A stretch of 64,000 bases of DNA from an uncultured Lachnospiraceae bacterium (GCA_946546945.1 CAMNOU010000007.1:1-64000), one strand, 5' to 3'; numbered from the stretch's first letter, positions 33,717 through 42,221 are shown. The notes: a model not told the origin generated them from the sequence alone. Made by a program: numbers and translations.

Positions 33717-34838
33717 TCACTCCTGCGGATGATTCTTCAGATAATTGTGCGCCGCATCAGCCATCGCTTTTACATTCTCCGGTTTCGCATCAGAGGGGAT
33801 GTCGCATCCGGACGCGATCATGACACCCCAGGGTCCGATATCATCCAGAAGGTCTGTTACGTATTTTTCAACATCTTCCGGATTGTCGAACGTGAGCATT
33901 TCGCAGGGAACATCGCCAAGGATACAAACCTTCGGTCCGAGAACCTCGCGGCACTTGCGGATATCCGTCTTGGAATCCAGAGCCATCACAAAGGTGCCCG
34001 GTTTGAACTCCTTAAAGTAATCCAGCAGTAATGTCCAGTTGGAATCCAGATGGAAAATCGGAATGACATCCATCTCGATGCAAAGGTCATAGTAAGCTTT
34101 GAAAGAAGGAAGGACAAACTCTTCAAACATATCCGGGGAAATCAGATCCGGGCCGGTCCTCCATCCGCCGATCCACACACCCTGCGCATGGGTGTCAATG
34201 ATCTGCTGGCGGTATGCCTTCAGATTATGCTCCAGCACAATATCAAAAATCTCATGCATCAGCTCCGGCTCCTCAAACAGATCATCAACCAGGAATGCCT
34301 CCAGAGAGCGGCCTCCGCAGAAGTACTCAAAAGGTGTGATCATCAGGAAATCACAGATACACGGAATACCCTCTTCATGGAATCTCTGATATGCGTGCGG
34401 ATTTGCTGCGAAGAACGGCTGCAGGTTTTCCCAGTTATTGTCGCACTTATTTGCGATAAACTGTTTCTGCCACTCATCCCAGCCGATTTCCTTTATTTTC
34501 TCATAATCGTCAAACTCCATGTTTTCAGGAATCTCTACGACCTGCCACATATCATCATCACCGAGGTCAACGCCCGGAATCGCTGTTTTTGAAAGCCACT
34601 GTGTCCCGAGCAGATACGGGGAGAAGATCACGCTCTGTGTCCCGTCCGCATCCAGCCGTTTCAGTTCTTTGATATTTGCCTCACATGCTGTATCAAAGTT
34701 GTTGATATACTCTTTCATCACAATTTTATTGACCCGCGCCATATAGGCATTCGCACAGGGTACACAGGGCACCCGGTCAACCGGCTCACATCTGACTGTC
34801 TTTTTCAGTCTCTCCATATTCTCTTCATATTTTCCCAT
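33717..34838 (-). CDS. UroD-family methyltransferase adjacent to the corrinoid protein
   Basis: 373 aa, uroporphyrinogen-decarboxylase fold of the MtaA/MtvB type, not a haem enzyme: it sits with a corrinoid protein and lacks the UroD N-terminal signature. The zinc-site region reads FHLDSNW (HxD rather than HxC) and is followed late by IASGCDIP. This resembles substrate-side demethylases more than MtaA. Start ATG with GGAGG upstream; a longer frame overlaps the leader. Likely first gene of the operon with the corrinoid protein; divergent from the PocR-AraC regulator. Substrate unknown; an O-methyl or N-methyl compound is a guess. Confidence 0.85.
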   Translation of the reverse strand: MGKYEENMERLKKTVRCEPVDRVPCVPCANAYMARVNKIVMKEYINNFDTACEANIKELKRLDADGTQSVIFSPYLLGTQWLSKTAIPGVDLGDDDMWQVVEIPENMEFDDYEKIKEIGWDEWQKQFIANKCDNNWENLQPFFAANPHAYQRFHEEGIPCICDFLMITPFEYFCGGRSLEAFLVDDLFEEPELMHEIFDIVLEHNLKAYRQQIIDTHAQGVWIGGWRTGPDLISPDMFEEFVLPSFKAYYDLCIEMDVIPIFHLDSNWTLLLDYFKEFKPGTFVMALDSKTDIRKCREVLGPKVCILGDVPCEMLTFDNPEDVEKYVTDLLDDIGPWGVMIASGCDIPSDAKPENVKAMADAAHNYLKNHPQE

Positions 34839-35009
34839 CTTGTTTTCCTCCTTCTGGATTTCTGGTCTGCCGGCGCTCTGTCCGGCAACCGGCCTTGTTT
34901 TTTTGCTTCTCTTATTAGAATAGTACGATTCTTTCTGTAACCTCATCATAACAGAGTCACACTGCGGAACTGAATTGCTTTTTTCATATGCCATTATGCA
35001 AATTTGTAA

Positions 35010-35039
35010 TTGTAAATAATTTGGGATTCGTGGTACAAT
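35010..35039 (+). promoter_or_regulatory. promoter of the PocR-AraC regulator
   Basis: TTGTAA (35010-35015), 18-bp spacer, TACAAT (35034-35039), about 55 bases before the start codon. The TTATGCAAATTTGTAAT motif (34994-35010) abuts the -35. Confidence 0.55.
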
Positions 35040-35094
35040 TTTTCATAGAAATTATTTAAGATGGATGGTATTTTTTTGACATCGGAGGATAGAT

Positions 35095-36342
35095 ATGGAT
35101 TCGTATATTTTTCAATACTATTCAAAGCTTCAGCTTGACGAAATGCTTTCCGCCTTCCACGCGTGCATAGATCTTCAGGTCCAGCTGATCGACGATAAGG
35201 GAAATGTGCTCCTGTCCAAGGGCAATCCTTCCGCGTTCTGCAAGGAGATCATCCCGCATCTTCCGCCGGATGACAGCTGCAGAAAGCAGCATATACAGGC
35301 TGGAGAACAGGCCATGCTGCTGGGGGACGCCTATCTTTTCTGCTGTCATGCGGATCTGTTTCATATCGTCTTTCCGCTGATCCAGAAAAAAACGCTTCTC
35401 GGCTCAGTCATCGTCGGACCGTTCCTGATGGATGATCCGGACGCCGCCATGATGATCGCACTCAAGAAAAAATATGAAATTGACACTCCCTGTCTGCTCA
35501 AGATGTCAGAGGCTTCCTATAAACTGAAAGTAATCGATCCGGATATGACGCTTCACTACTGCAAGCTGCTCTACTATCTTGTGAACAGTCTGAATACCGG
35601 AAGCCGTGAGATTCTGGCGGCAAACCAGTCAAGAATCCTTCAGCAGTCACGGATCAACGAATCGATTCAGATGTATAAAAACAGCGGAATGAAAGAATCG
35701 AAGGAATACCCCCTGGACAAGGAGATCCTGCTGATGACAAAGATCAAAAGCGGAGATGTGGATGAGGCGCGCGGTATTCTGAATGACCTTCTTGGATTTA
35801 TCATGCTGTATGAAAAACATGATACGGAACGCATCAAGGTGCGCATCATCGAACTGTGCACTCTGCTTTCCCGGGCTGCGATTGAGCGCGGAGCTGAAAC
35901 AGATATGATCCTGCACATGAATGAAGAACTGATCCACTCCATCATGTCATCGGCAGACATCTATGATATCTGCTACACTTTTCAGAATAACATTGATATT
36001 TTCACGGACAGCCTGTTCTACACTGCCGACAAGGGGAATAAACTCATCAAACAGGCCACTGCCTATATTTCCGCTCATTTCTCAGAAAATATCACATTAA
36101 CGGATGTGGCTTACAATATTCATCTCAGTCCGTCGTATCTGTCGACCCTCTTTAAACAGGTCACGGGAATGTTCTTCAAAGATTATCTGAACCGGGTAAG
36201 GATCGAAGAGGCCCAGCGTCTTCTTTCCCACACCGACTATCCGATCATGGAAATCTGCATCGCCTGCGGTTTCTCCGATCAGAGTTATTTTACAAAAGTA
36301 TTTAAGAAATATTCCGGTATGACACCGAAACAGTACAGATGA
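35095..36342 (+). CDS. PocR-type sensor / AraC-family regulator
   Basis: 415 aa. Residues about 5-165 form a PocR ligand-binding domain (AFHACIDLQVQLIDDKGNV, the Cys/His-containing SCRKQHIQ and YLFCCHADLFHIVFPL segments). The middle is helical, and residues about 315-415 are an AraC HTH pair (ENITLTDVAYNIHLSPSYLSTLFKQ, CIACGFSDQSYFTKVFKKYSGMTPKQYR). PocR domains sense small molecules in propanediol/B12 and methyltransferase gene sets. Divergent from the UroD/corrinoid protein operon, so it is the likely activator of it. Site GGAGG upstream. Confidence 0.88.
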   Translation: MDSYIFQYYSKLQLDEMLSAFHACIDLQVQLIDDKGNVLLSKGNPSAFCKEIIPHLPPDDSCRKQHIQAGEQAMLLGDAYLFCCHADLFHIVFPLIQKKTLLGSVIVGPFLMDDPDAAMMIALKKKYEIDTPCLLKMSEASYKLKVIDPDMTLHYCKLLYYLVNSLNTGSREILAANQSRILQQSRINESIQMYKNSGMKESKEYPLDKEILLMTKIKSGDVDEARGILNDLLGFIMLYEKHDTERIKVRIIELCTLLSRAAIERGAETDMILHMNEELIHSIMSSADIYDICYTFQNNIDIFTDSLFYTADKGNKLIKQATAYISAHFSENITLTDVAYNIHLSPSYLSTLFKQVTGMFFKDYLNRVRIEEAQRLLSHTDYPIMEICIACGFSDQSYFTKVFKKYSGMTPKQYR

Positions 36343-36344
36343 AA

Positions 36345-36380
36345 AAGCAGCCGCAGAAAAATCACTTTCTGCGGCTGTAT
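36345..36380. terminator. terminator between the convergent regulator and P-type ATPase genes
   Basis: 12-bp stem CAGCCGCAGAAA (36348-36359) with TTTCTGCGGCTG (36366-36377); a five-T run on the minus strand, weaker on the plus strand. Confidence 0.8.
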
Positions 36381-36382
36381 GT

Positions 36383-38293
36383 TTATAATCTTTCCGTAAA
36401 CAGACACCGGATCGCGTTCAGCACAGCTGCGATCATGACACCGACGTCAGCCAGAATCGCCACCCACATATTGGCGATTCCAAATGCGGCAAGGGCCAGA
36501 CAGATGATCTTTATCGCAAGAGAAAATACGATGTTCTGTTTTACGATTCCCAGACATTTCCGGGATATCCGGATCGCTTTTGCTATTTTTAAGGGATCGT
36601 CATCCATCAGGACGATATCGGCCGCTTCGATGGCCGCATCCGATCCCAGCGCCCCCATGGCGATGCCGATATCCGCCCGTGACAATACGGGCGCGTCATT
36701 GATGCCGTCACCGACAAAAGCAAGACGGCGCCTTGGTCCGCATTCCTGCAGCAGTTCTTCGATAGCATCCACTTTATCGGAAGGAAGGAGCTCTGCCCGG
36801 AAGTCACTGACGCCCACTTCCGAGGCCACTTTTCGGGCAACAGATCCGGCATCTCCGGTGAGCATGATTGTTTTTTCCACGCCTGCCGCTTTCAGCGCCT
36901 GCACGGCCTCCTTCGAGGTGTCTTTCAGACTGTCCGAGATCACAATATGTCCGCTGTAGGAGCCGTCGATCGCGACATGAATGATCGTTCCGACATGATG
37001 ACAGCTGCAGTAATCTGCTCCGATTTTGTCCATCAGCTTTTCATTTCCGACTGCAATGTCCCTGCCGTCCACCTTCGCGATGATGCCATGACCGCTGATT
37101 TCCTGCACATCCGTGACCCGTCCGTGGTCCATCTTACATCCGCAGGCTTCCCGAAGACTCTGGCTGATCGGGTGGGAAGAATGGCACTCCGCAAGGGCTG
37201 CGTACTCCAGCAGCTCTTTTTCTCCAATGGGGCTGTGATGAATCGCTGTAACCTCAAAATTCCCCTTTGTGATGGTTCCGGTCTTATCGAACGCAACCAC
37301 CCGCACATTGGACATCGTCTCCAGGAAATTCGATCCCTTGACCAGGATCCCCTGTCTGCTGGCTCCGCCGATTCCGGCAAAGAAACTTAACGGAATACTG
37401 ATGACGACTGCACAGGGACAGCTGATGACCAGGAAGGTGCACGCGCGCATCACCCAGTCCGCCCAGACTGATCCGACCGTCGCATAATTTCCCATCCCGA
37501 GTTTTGTCAGCATGATAAACAGAGGCGGAACAATGGCTACAGCCAGCGCACAGTAACAAACGATGGGGGTGTAGACACGGGCAAACCGGGATATGAAATT
37601 CTCGGATTTTGATTTTCTCGAAGAAGCATTTTCCACCAGATCCAGGATCTTTGATGCCGTTGATTCCTCAAACTCCGCAGTCGTTCTGATCTTAAGCACT
37701 CCGGTCATATTGATGCTTCCGCTCAGGACTTCTGTCCCGCATTCCACATCAAACGGTTTGCTTTCTCCGGTCAGCGCACTCGTATTCAGTGATGAGCTTC
37801 CTTCCACGACGACTCCATCCAGCGGAATCTTCTCTCCGGGATTCACCACGATTATACTTCCGACCTCAACCTCATCCGGATCGACCTGTTCCAGTTCTCC
37901 ATCCGTCTCCACATTCGCGTAATCCGGTCTGATATCCATGAGTTCCGAAATATTGCGGCGGCTCCTTCCCACCGCATAGCTCTGGAACAATTCTCCTACC
38001 TGATAGAGAAGCATAACGGCAGCGCCTTCTGCATATTCGCCCAGAATAATTGCTCCGATGGTAGCAACCGTCATCAGGAAATTTTCATCAAAGACCTGTC
38101 TGTTTTTGATTCCGAGAGCAGCCTTTCGAAGGATATCATACCCTACCGTCAGATAAGGGATGAGAAACAGAGCCAGAACGGCCGGCTTCGGCAAATCCAG
38201 CGGCGTCATTCCTTTTGCGATCAGAAAAAGCGGTATGTAAAAAACTGCCGCGATGATGATACGGGTCAGCAACTTTTTCTGTTTCTTATTCAT
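36383..38293 (-). CDS. P1B-type heavy-metal ATPase (Cd/Zn/Co type)
   Basis: 636 aa. ATP-driven metal export across the membrane. The CPC metal motif is at residues 292-294 (VISCPCAVVIS), the phosphorylation Asp336 in DKTGTIT, the TGES loop at about 175 and the GDGINDAP hinge near the end. There is no N-terminal HMA domain; a separate HMA protein is encoded immediately upstream. The CPC type with an ArsR regulator suggests Zn, Cd, Co or Pb rather than Cu. Start at the second ATG (38293), six bases after GAGGAA. Cobalt detoxification would fit a B12-rich locus but is not shown. Confidence 0.92.
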   Translation of the reverse strand: MNKKQKKLLTRIIIAAVFYIPLFLIAKGMTPLDLPKPAVLALFLIPYLTVGYDILRKAALGIKNRQVFDENFLMTVATIGAIILGEYAEGAAVMLLYQVGELFQSYAVGRSRRNISELMDIRPDYANVETDGELEQVDPDEVEVGSIIVVNPGEKIPLDGVVVEGSSSLNTSALTGESKPFDVECGTEVLSGSINMTGVLKIRTTAEFEESTASKILDLVENASSRKSKSENFISRFARVYTPIVCYCALAVAIVPPLFIMLTKLGMGNYATVGSVWADWVMRACTFLVISCPCAVVISIPLSFFAGIGGASRQGILVKGSNFLETMSNVRVVAFDKTGTITKGNFEVTAIHHSPIGEKELLEYAALAECHSSHPISQSLREACGCKMDHGRVTDVQEISGHGIIAKVDGRDIAVGNEKLMDKIGADYCSCHHVGTIIHVAIDGSYSGHIVISDSLKDTSKEAVQALKAAGVEKTIMLTGDAGSVARKVASEVGVSDFRAELLPSDKVDAIEELLQECGPRRRLAFVGDGINDAPVLSRADIGIAMGALGSDAAIEAADIVLMDDDPLKIAKAIRISRKCLGIVKQNIVFSLAIKIICLALAAFGIANMWVAILADVGVMIAAVLNAIRCLFTERL

Positions 38294-38344
38294 GATCATT
38301 TCCTCTTTCCATTCTGCCTGTTACAACCAAACAGAGAACCGCTT

Positions 38345-38563
38345 TTACATATAAATCTCACAGTCTGATTCGACTTTTCTGCAGTTCGCAAGAACCTCCT
38401 GCATGACATCTGAAGGCTCAGCTCCATCCTCGAACTCGACCTTCATCTTCAGCGCCATGAAATTTACAACTGCATTTTTAACACCCGCCGTCTTGTTTGC
38501 CGCCACTTCCATCTTGTCAGCGCAGGCTGCACAGTCCACATCAATCTTGTACGTCTTTTTCAT
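38345..38563 (-). CDS. stand-alone HMA metal-binding protein
   Basis: 72 aa, a ferredoxin-fold HMA domain. The metal motif is in VDCAACADKM (CxxC at about residues 10-13), followed by the usual KNAVVNFMALKMKVEF strand. It ends with an acidic tail. Probably hands metal to the ATPase encoded 51 bases downstream, standing in for the domain the ATPase lacks. ATG 38563 behind GAGAGGAA; a GTG just before is in frame. Confidence 0.88.
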   Translation of the reverse strand: MKKTYKIDVDCAACADKMEVAANKTAGVKNAVVNFMALKMKVEFEDGAEPSDVMQEVLANCRKVESDCEIYM

Positions 38564-38590
38564 CACTCAAATTCCTCTCTTTCCTTATAC

Positions 38591-38649
38591 AATTCAAGTC
38601 TCGCGGAGCGTTTATCTCAGTGGGGGTCTCTCACACTGAGATGAACGCT
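38591..38649 (-). repeat. 5'-UTR hairpin element, copy 1
   Basis: On the minus strand, a 16-bp hairpin AGCGTTCATCTCAGTG / CACTGAGATAAACGCT (one mismatched or wobble pair) followed by CCGCGAGACTTGAATT. It lies in the untranslated leader of the HMA gene and has no T-run. A shortened copy with the same flanks is found in the hemA leader (62167-62197). Confidence 0.6.
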
Positions 38650-38654
38650 TGTAC

Positions 38655-38674
38655 AATTGAATAACTTTTCAATT
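38655..38674 (-). promoter_or_regulatory. ArsR-type operator of the HMA-ATPase operon
   Basis: Inverted repeat AATTGAA-N6-TTCAATT just downstream of the -10 box, of the kind bound by SmtB/CzrA/CadC proteins; the same half-site occurs at the arsR promoter. Confidence 0.65.
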
Positions 38675-38680
38675 AACTAC

Positions 38681-38708
38681 ATTATACTCCCTCTCCCTGT
38701 ATTGTCAA
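38681..38708 (-). promoter_or_regulatory. promoter of the HMA-ATPase operon
   Basis: TTGACA (38708-38703), 16-bp spacer, TATAAT (38686-38681) on the minus strand: both hexamers match consensus perfectly. The ArsR-type operator follows directly. Confidence 0.85.
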
Positions 38709-38720
38709 GGTCTGTCAGCC

Positions 38721-39083
38721 TTATTTTTCTCCACAAGTCATATGGATCAGCGCTTCTTCAATGATGTCTACAATATGCTGATCATCCAGTGAATAAAAAA
38801 CATTTTTCCCGTCTCTTCTCGCTCTCACCTGATGCATGTTGCGCATTACTGCAAGCTGATGGGAAACGGCTGATTTTGTCATATCCAGCAGCACCGCTAT
38901 GTCGCCGGCGCACATTTCATGTTCTCTCAACGCAAACAGTATCCGTATGCGGGTATTGTCACCGAGGACTTTAAAAAACGAAGCCACGGTATCCAGATCA
39001 GAGTGCTCCGGCATATTGTTTTCTACTTCCTGAATGACATCCGGAAATAAGGGTTCACAGTCAGTCTTTTTTTGCACGATCAT
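38721..39083 (-). CDS. ArsR/SmtB-family metal-responsive repressor
   Basis: 120 aa winged-helix repressor. The DNA-recognition helix is in LLDMTKSAVSHQLAVMRNM; the C-terminal alpha-5 helix has DDQHIVDIIEEALIHMTCGE, giving the Asp/His and His/Glu ligands of the CzrA/SmtB zinc site. The N-terminal HSDLD and the EMCAGDI segment could add a second site. Metals release it from DNA and switch on the HMA and ATPase genes. The ATG at 39083 is only two bases from AGGAGG; the in-frame GTG six bases on has better spacing and may be the true start. Confidence 0.9.
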   Translation of the reverse strand: MIVQKKTDCEPLFPDVIQEVENNMPEHSDLDTVASFFKVLGDNTRIRILFALREHEMCAGDIAVLLDMTKSAVSHQLAVMRNMHQVRARRDGKNVFYSLDDQHIVDIIEEALIHMTCGEK

Positions 39084-39101
39084 ACCCTCCTGATTCTACA
39101 G

Positions 39102-39117
39102 TTGAACAATATTTCAA
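39102..39117 (-). promoter_or_regulatory. ArsR operator at its own promoter
   Basis: TTGAACAATATTTCAA, an imperfect palindrome near the transcription start of arsR, matching the classical TGAA-N-TTCA arrangement of this family. Suggests autoregulation. Confidence 0.65.
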
Positions 39118-39122
39118 TTATT

Positions 39123-39150
39123 AGTATACTTCTGTTTTTTCGTTTGTCAA
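39123..39150 (-). promoter_or_regulatory. arsR promoter
   Basis: TTGACA (39150-39145), 16-bp spacer, TATACT (39128-39123) on the minus strand. Confidence 0.8.
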
Positions 39151-39157
39151 TAGCAGC

Positions 39158-39208
39158 AAAAAAACAACGGTGACAGGCGTTCAGAAAATATCTGAAAACA
39201 TGTCACCG
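39158..39208 (-). terminator. terminator of importer operon 2
   Basis: Outer stem CGGTGACA/TGTCACCG (39208-39201 with 39175-39168) and an inner stem TTCAG/CTGAA, then TTGTTTTTTT on the minus strand, just after the ATPase gene. Confidence 0.8.
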
Positions 39209-39218
39209 TCCTCTGCCG

Positions 39219-39989
39219 TCACTCCAGTTCGGGCAGGAAAATGATATTCGGTTTTTTTGAAACGGGATTTACCGTGATCGTCGTCTCAATGCCAAACAGT
39301 TCCCTGATTTTCTCCGGCTGAAAGACTTCTTCCGGAGTCCCGGTATCAACGATCTCGCCTTTCTTCATCATGATGATCCTGTCACAGTAGCAGGAAGCCA
39401 CATTCAGATCATGAATGGAAGAAAATACCGTCAGCTTTTGTCTTTTCAGTATATTCATGATCTGGTACTGGTAACCGATATCCAGATGATTCGTCGGTTC
39501 ATCAAGAATGATCAGTTCTGCCTTCTGTACCAGAGCGCGCGCCACGAGTGTTCTTTGTTTTTCACCTCCGGAAAGTGACAGAAAGCTTCTGTCCTCATAC
39601 CCTTCCAGTCCCACTTCGCGGATGGCATCCAGCACGATTTCTTTTTCTTTTAACTTGTCCGTCCGGAACATTCTCTGATGCGCAAACCGTCCCAGCATGA
39701 CCATATCATATACGGACATATCAAATTCCACATTGTTTTCCTGCTGCATGACGGACATTTCTTTTGCCGTATCTTTGCTGCTCATTTCAGCGATGTCTTT
39801 CCCGTCAATGTAAACGGTTCCCGAATCGGGTTTATAAACTTTGTAAATATTTTTCAGCAGCGTCGATTTTCCGCATCCGTTCGGGCCGACGAGCCCCACA
39901 AAGTCGCCTTCACCGATCCCCAGACTGATTCCGTTTACAATCAGTTTTGAGTCAATGGAATATGTAATGTTTTTCGTCTCCAGCTTCAT
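39219..39989 (-). CDS. FecE/BtuD-type ABC ATPase
   Basis: 256 aa, ordinary length for the family. Walker A GPNGCGKST, Q-loop QQEN, signature LSGGEKQR, Walker B LIILDEPTNHLD, H-loop SSIHDLN. The last gene of a binding protein-permease-ATPase set under cobalamin riboswitch 2, so corrinoid import is likely. Unlike the ATPase at 20700-21791, it has an intact LSGGE signature and no C-terminal extension. Two bases separate it from the permease. Confidence 0.93.
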   Translation of the reverse strand: MKLETKNITYSIDSKLIVNGISLGIGEGDFVGLVGPNGCGKSTLLKNIYKVYKPDSGTVYIDGKDIAEMSSKDTAKEMSVMQQENNVEFDMSVYDMVMLGRFAHQRMFRTDKLKEKEIVLDAIREVGLEGYEDRSFLSLSGGEKQRTLVARALVQKAELIILDEPTNHLDIGYQYQIMNILKRQKLTVFSSIHDLNVASCYCDRIIMMKKGEIVDTGTPEEVFQPEKIRELFGIETTITVNPVSKKPNIIFLPELE

Positions 39990-39991
39990 AC

Positions 39992-41068
39992 TCAGCCTCC
40001 AATCTTTCCGTGTGATCTGCGGATCAGATACAGGAAAAACGGTGCGCCGACGAATGCGGAGACAACTCCGATCGGCAGTTCTTCCGGCGTAACAATGACG
40101 CGGGAAATAATATCCGCGGCGACCAGAAATGTTCCTCCGACCAGAACGGAAGCCGGTATCAGACGCTTATGTTTCGTTCCGACGATGGATCTTGTGATAT
40201 GCGGTATCGTCAGCCCCACGAACCCGATCGTTCCGCTGATGGAAACGATAATACCGGTCAGAAGGGTCGCCAGGATAATAATGATTACTTTCAGCCTGTC
40301 CGTATCCACGCCCACCGTGACCGCAACATCATCTCCGAGGAGAAGAACGTCCAGCCGTCTGGACAGAATCAGAATAAAGACAAAACAAACAGCAAACGCG
40401 ATGGCAGCGTACTTCAGTTTATCCCAGGAAGCCCCGCTTAAGGATCCCATCATCCAGTAGGTCGCCGTCTTGACCTTATCCGACCCGGTCTTGGTATGAT
40501 AGATCATGAAATTGGTGACCGCGCCAAACAGAGCTGAGACGGCGATTCCGGCCAGCACAAGCTGCGTCGCCGTTACTTTATTCCGGATTGTCGCGATTTT
40601 GGTTGCCAGTATGATCGAAATGACTGCTCCGGCAAATGCGCCCACCATGGTGCCATATCCCCCGAGAAAAGAAAGATATCCGTACATAATCACCGACACG
40701 GCACCGGCGGAAGCACCATGGGAAATTCCCAGCACATAGGGGTCAGCCAGCGGATTTTTGGTCAGCGCCTGCATCAGAATACCGCAGAGCGTCAGCCCGG
40801 CCCCGACAATAAAGGCTGTCAGAATTCGCGGAATCCGGATCCCCCACAGGATGGATTCCGTGCTCTGATCCCAGGTGACATCATAGACCGTCCGCTGAGT
40901 AAGCTTATTTGCAATGACTTTTTTGATTACATCCATGTCCAGGTCGACACTGCCAAGCTTCGTCGCCAGAATCAGGGATAACAGCAGCAGACAGGCCATA
41001 ATGACACAGAACACAGCATACTGAGATCCTCTTTGCAGCGGGAACAATGTTTTCTTCTTTCCCGTCAT
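39992..41068 (-). CDS. FecCD/BtuC-type permease
   Basis: 358 aa, about ten membrane helices. Motifs WGIRIPRILTAFIVGAGLTLCG, NPLADPYVLGISHGASAGA, GTIGFVGLTIPHITRS, and LPIGVVSAFVGAPFFLYLI near the end match the B12/iron-chelate importer permeases closely. Between the binding lipoprotein and the ATPase, in the riboswitch 2 operon. Nothing unusual. Confidence 0.94.
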   Translation of the reverse strand: MTGKKKTLFPLQRGSQYAVFCVIMACLLLLSLILATKLGSVDLDMDVIKKVIANKLTQRTVYDVTWDQSTESILWGIRIPRILTAFIVGAGLTLCGILMQALTKNPLADPYVLGISHGASAGAVSVIMYGYLSFLGGYGTMVGAFAGAVISIILATKIATIRNKVTATQLVLAGIAVSALFGAVTNFMIYHTKTGSDKVKTATYWMMGSLSGASWDKLKYAAIAFAVCFVFILILSRRLDVLLLGDDVAVTVGVDTDRLKVIIIILATLLTGIIVSISGTIGFVGLTIPHITRSIVGTKHKRLIPASVLVGGTFLVAADIISRVIVTPEELPIGVVSAFVGAPFFLYLIRRSHGKIGG

Positions 41069-41084
41069 TTGTCACATACACCTC

Positions 41085-42164
41085 TTATTCAAATTTATCC
41101 GGATGGAACTGTTTAGCCATGATTTCAACACAGCCGGCAGATCCCGCAGACCCCTGCATATCTGAACAGCATGCGGAATAAATTCTTCCTTCTTTTACCG
41201 CGCGAAGATCTTTTGTATAGCTGCTGGTCTTTAAGAACTCTTCTTTTTCCTCTGTATCATAATCATAATCCAGAATCAGGATCACATCCGGATCTCTCTG
41301 TACAACCTCTTCCCAGGAAGGTGTCGCCCAGCCTTTGTCGATATCATCAAAAATTGAAATACCGCCTGCTTTCTTAATCATATCTCCCGGAACGCCCTGG
41401 CATGCCGTAAACGGCGCATCTTCACCCGAGTCATAGACAAATACAGTCACCGGATCAGCGTAGACCTCTTCTCCCAGAGCCTCTTCTACTTCTGCAAGTT
41501 TATCTTTCATTGCCTGCACCTTCTGTTCTGCCAGATCCTGCACGCCAAATACGTTTCCGAGAACCTCATAATCCTTATAGATATCCTCGAATGTAGCGGA
41601 ATCAGAACAGCAGTAAGGGAAATACGGAATGATTCCATTGTCAAGGCAGAAGGAAACGGAAAAATGATCTTCTGAGAACAGAGAATCCCAGCCCATCATA
41701 AAATCACATCCCGTTGCCAGGATCTGCTCCTTGGAAGCATTGGAAAGGTTCACACCGTCATCCGTGATTTTCGGAACAGTCTCTCTGGCAGGATACTCAT
41801 TCACGGTTGACCAGCAGGCGCCGCGCGTAAATCCGGCCATATGATCCTCCAGCCCCAGGTCAAAAAAGAAATCAGCCATCTGATCTCCGTCGGCAATGAC
41901 CTTCGTCGGAGCGGATGTGAAAGTTTCCTCCATATTCTGACCGATTCCGGAGCGTTCCAGATTCAGCGTGATCGTATACGGTTCGTACTCACTCTTCTCT
42001 GTATCTGTCTCCACCGCCATAGCGGAATCTGTGACAGCATATTCATCTCCCTTCGATCCGGTCACCGTCTTCTTTCCGTCCGTGTTGGCCGCTGTGTTTC
42101 CGCACCCGGCTGCACTGAGCACCATCGCTGCGCAGATCATTGCTGCAATCACTTTTTTCTTCAT
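41085..42164 (-). CDS. corrinoid/iron-chelate binding lipoprotein
   Basis: 359 aa. Lipobox SAAGC (Cys21), linker to about 65, then a class III binding-protein fold: PTKVIADGDQMADFFFDLGLEDHMAGF, the interlobe helix with LGNVFGVQDLAEQKVQAMKDKLAEVEEAL, and the second lobe RDPDVILILDYDYDTEEKEEF. First gene after riboswitch 2. Its start lies 19 bases past the attenuator stem. By context the ligand is a corrinoid. Cysteine-rich for an exported protein (several Cys in the second lobe: SACCSDMQGSAGSAGC). Confidence 0.9.
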   Translation of the reverse strand: MKKKVIAAMICAAMVLSAAGCGNTAANTDGKKTVTGSKGDEYAVTDSAMAVETDTEKSEYEPYTITLNLERSGIGQNMEETFTSAPTKVIADGDQMADFFFDLGLEDHMAGFTRGACWSTVNEYPARETVPKITDDGVNLSNASKEQILATGCDFMMGWDSLFSEDHFSVSFCLDNGIIPYFPYCCSDSATFEDIYKDYEVLGNVFGVQDLAEQKVQAMKDKLAEVEEALGEEVYADPVTVFVYDSGEDAPFTACQGVPGDMIKKAGGISIFDDIDKGWATPSWEEVVQRDPDVILILDYDYDTEEKEEFLKTSSYTKDLRAVKEGRIYSACCSDMQGSAGSAGCVEIMAKQFHPDKFE

Positions 42165-42182
42165 CTCTTATCCTCCTGTTAT

Positions 42183-42221
42183 TAAAATAAAAAGCATCCT
42201 TTGCGCAAAGCAAAAGATGCT
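42183..42221 (-). terminator. attenuator terminator of cobalamin riboswitch 2
   Basis: GCATCTTTTGC pairs with GCAAAGGATGC (42220-42210 with 42204-42194), then TTTTTATTTT on the minus strand. It sits between the aptamer and the binding-protein gene. Confidence 0.88.
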
